A stretch of DNA of 5,102 bases from Bacteroidales bacterium (GTDB lineage Bacteria; Bacteroidota; Bacteroidia; Bacteroidales; Paludibacteraceae). Of the stretch, positions 4,971 to 5,102 are shown in pieces. Made by a program: the position numbers and the translations under genes. The notes under the pieces were generated by a model that ran no database searches, was not told where the DNA came from, and was given only the letters and a program-made list of their open reading frames with translations. The stretch is from assembly GCA_900766775.1 (NCBI GenBank), contig CAAFXN010000246.1, forward strand, positions 1 to 5,102. Reading direction: 5' to 3'. Numbering within the stretch: the first letter of the stretch is position 1; each line of letters opens with the position of its first letter.

Positions 4971-5102
4971 TAAGGGGGCGGGATGGTACACTCGGCAACA
5001 GCCGCAAAGGAGTAAAGGAGGTATGCGTAGCAACTCCCCCTCCTCCCTCGCCCCTCCCCAACCCCTCCATGCAGCCTCCTCTAATCCCCCCGTTTCTCCC
5101 CC

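Larger units (their letters stand above)
4706..5102. repeat. GC-rich tandem repeat array, about 3.5 units of 96-131 bp
   Basis: Units begin CAACTCCCCC at 4706, 4837, 4935 and 5031. Units two and three (98 and 96 bp) differ at only a handful of positions. Unit one is 131 bp because of an inserted hairpin-bearing segment. Unit four is partial: its 5' part resembles unit one (CTCCCTCGC) and then becomes a pyrimidine-rich tract to the window edge. Each full unit contains a long hairpin, a G-rich stretch GGGGGCGGG (GGGGGGCGGG in unit one), a small CGGC/GCCG hairpin and the tail GTATGCGT. The base composition contrasts sharply with the A/T-rich DNA at 4590-4705. No coding signal is believable here. 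Confidence 0.85.

Noticed and set aside
4599..5033. 144-codon minus-strand frame through the GC-rich repeats
   Set aside because: The translation simply repeats with the DNA unit (Pro/Leu/Ser/Gly runs) and ends across a consensus promoter. It looks like an open frame produced by tandem GC-rich DNA.
4706..5102. CRISPR array
   Set aside because: The units are about 97 bp or more and similar along their whole length. There are no short repeats alternating with unique spacers.
5031..5102. Coding or RNA gene at the window edge
   Set aside because: The stretch is a partial repeat unit followed by C/T-rich low-complexity sequence; nothing else can be supported.

Overview
The window looks like Bacteroidota (Bacteroidales, Prevotella/Porphyromonas-like) chromosomal DNA. 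Two things suggest this: a secreted C10 (streptopain/PrtT-like) cysteine protease followed by the mosaic of beta-sandwich modules common in that phylum, and a TTTG-N20-TATCTTTG promoter of the Bacteroidota sigma type.

Positions 1-4057 are one minus-strand reading frame that starts at 4057 and leaves the window without a stop: 1352 codons are visible and the 3' end of the gene is missing. It encodes a signal peptide, a Spi-type inhibitory propeptide, a C10 peptidase domain with intact Cys179/His323/Asn339, a beta-sandwich, an OB-like module, a starch-binding-like module, a lipocalin-like module, a second OB-like module and at least four fibronectin-III-like modules.

Positions 4058-5102 contain no conventional gene, but they are highly structured. 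Directly upstream of the protease lies a two-copy tandem duplication (4104-4310). Further upstream on the same strand is a compact unit: a strong promoter (4660-4629), a perfect AGGAGG site (4585-4580) and a 40-codon small ORF (4572-4450) that contains a run of ten C residues. A second 46-codon small ORF (4444-4304) follows 5 nt later. The protease may be transcribed partly from this promoter through a long leader.

Positions 4706-5102 hold a GC-rich tandem array of about 3.5 units of 96-131 bp. Each complete unit can fold into a long hairpin with a G-N-A triloop. Between the first unit and the others the hairpin arms change in a compensatory way, and the first unit carries an extra hairpin that would turn it into a three-way junction. 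The same G-N-A triloop appears in the duplication beside the protease. This array and the small-ORF cassette are the parts most worth following up.
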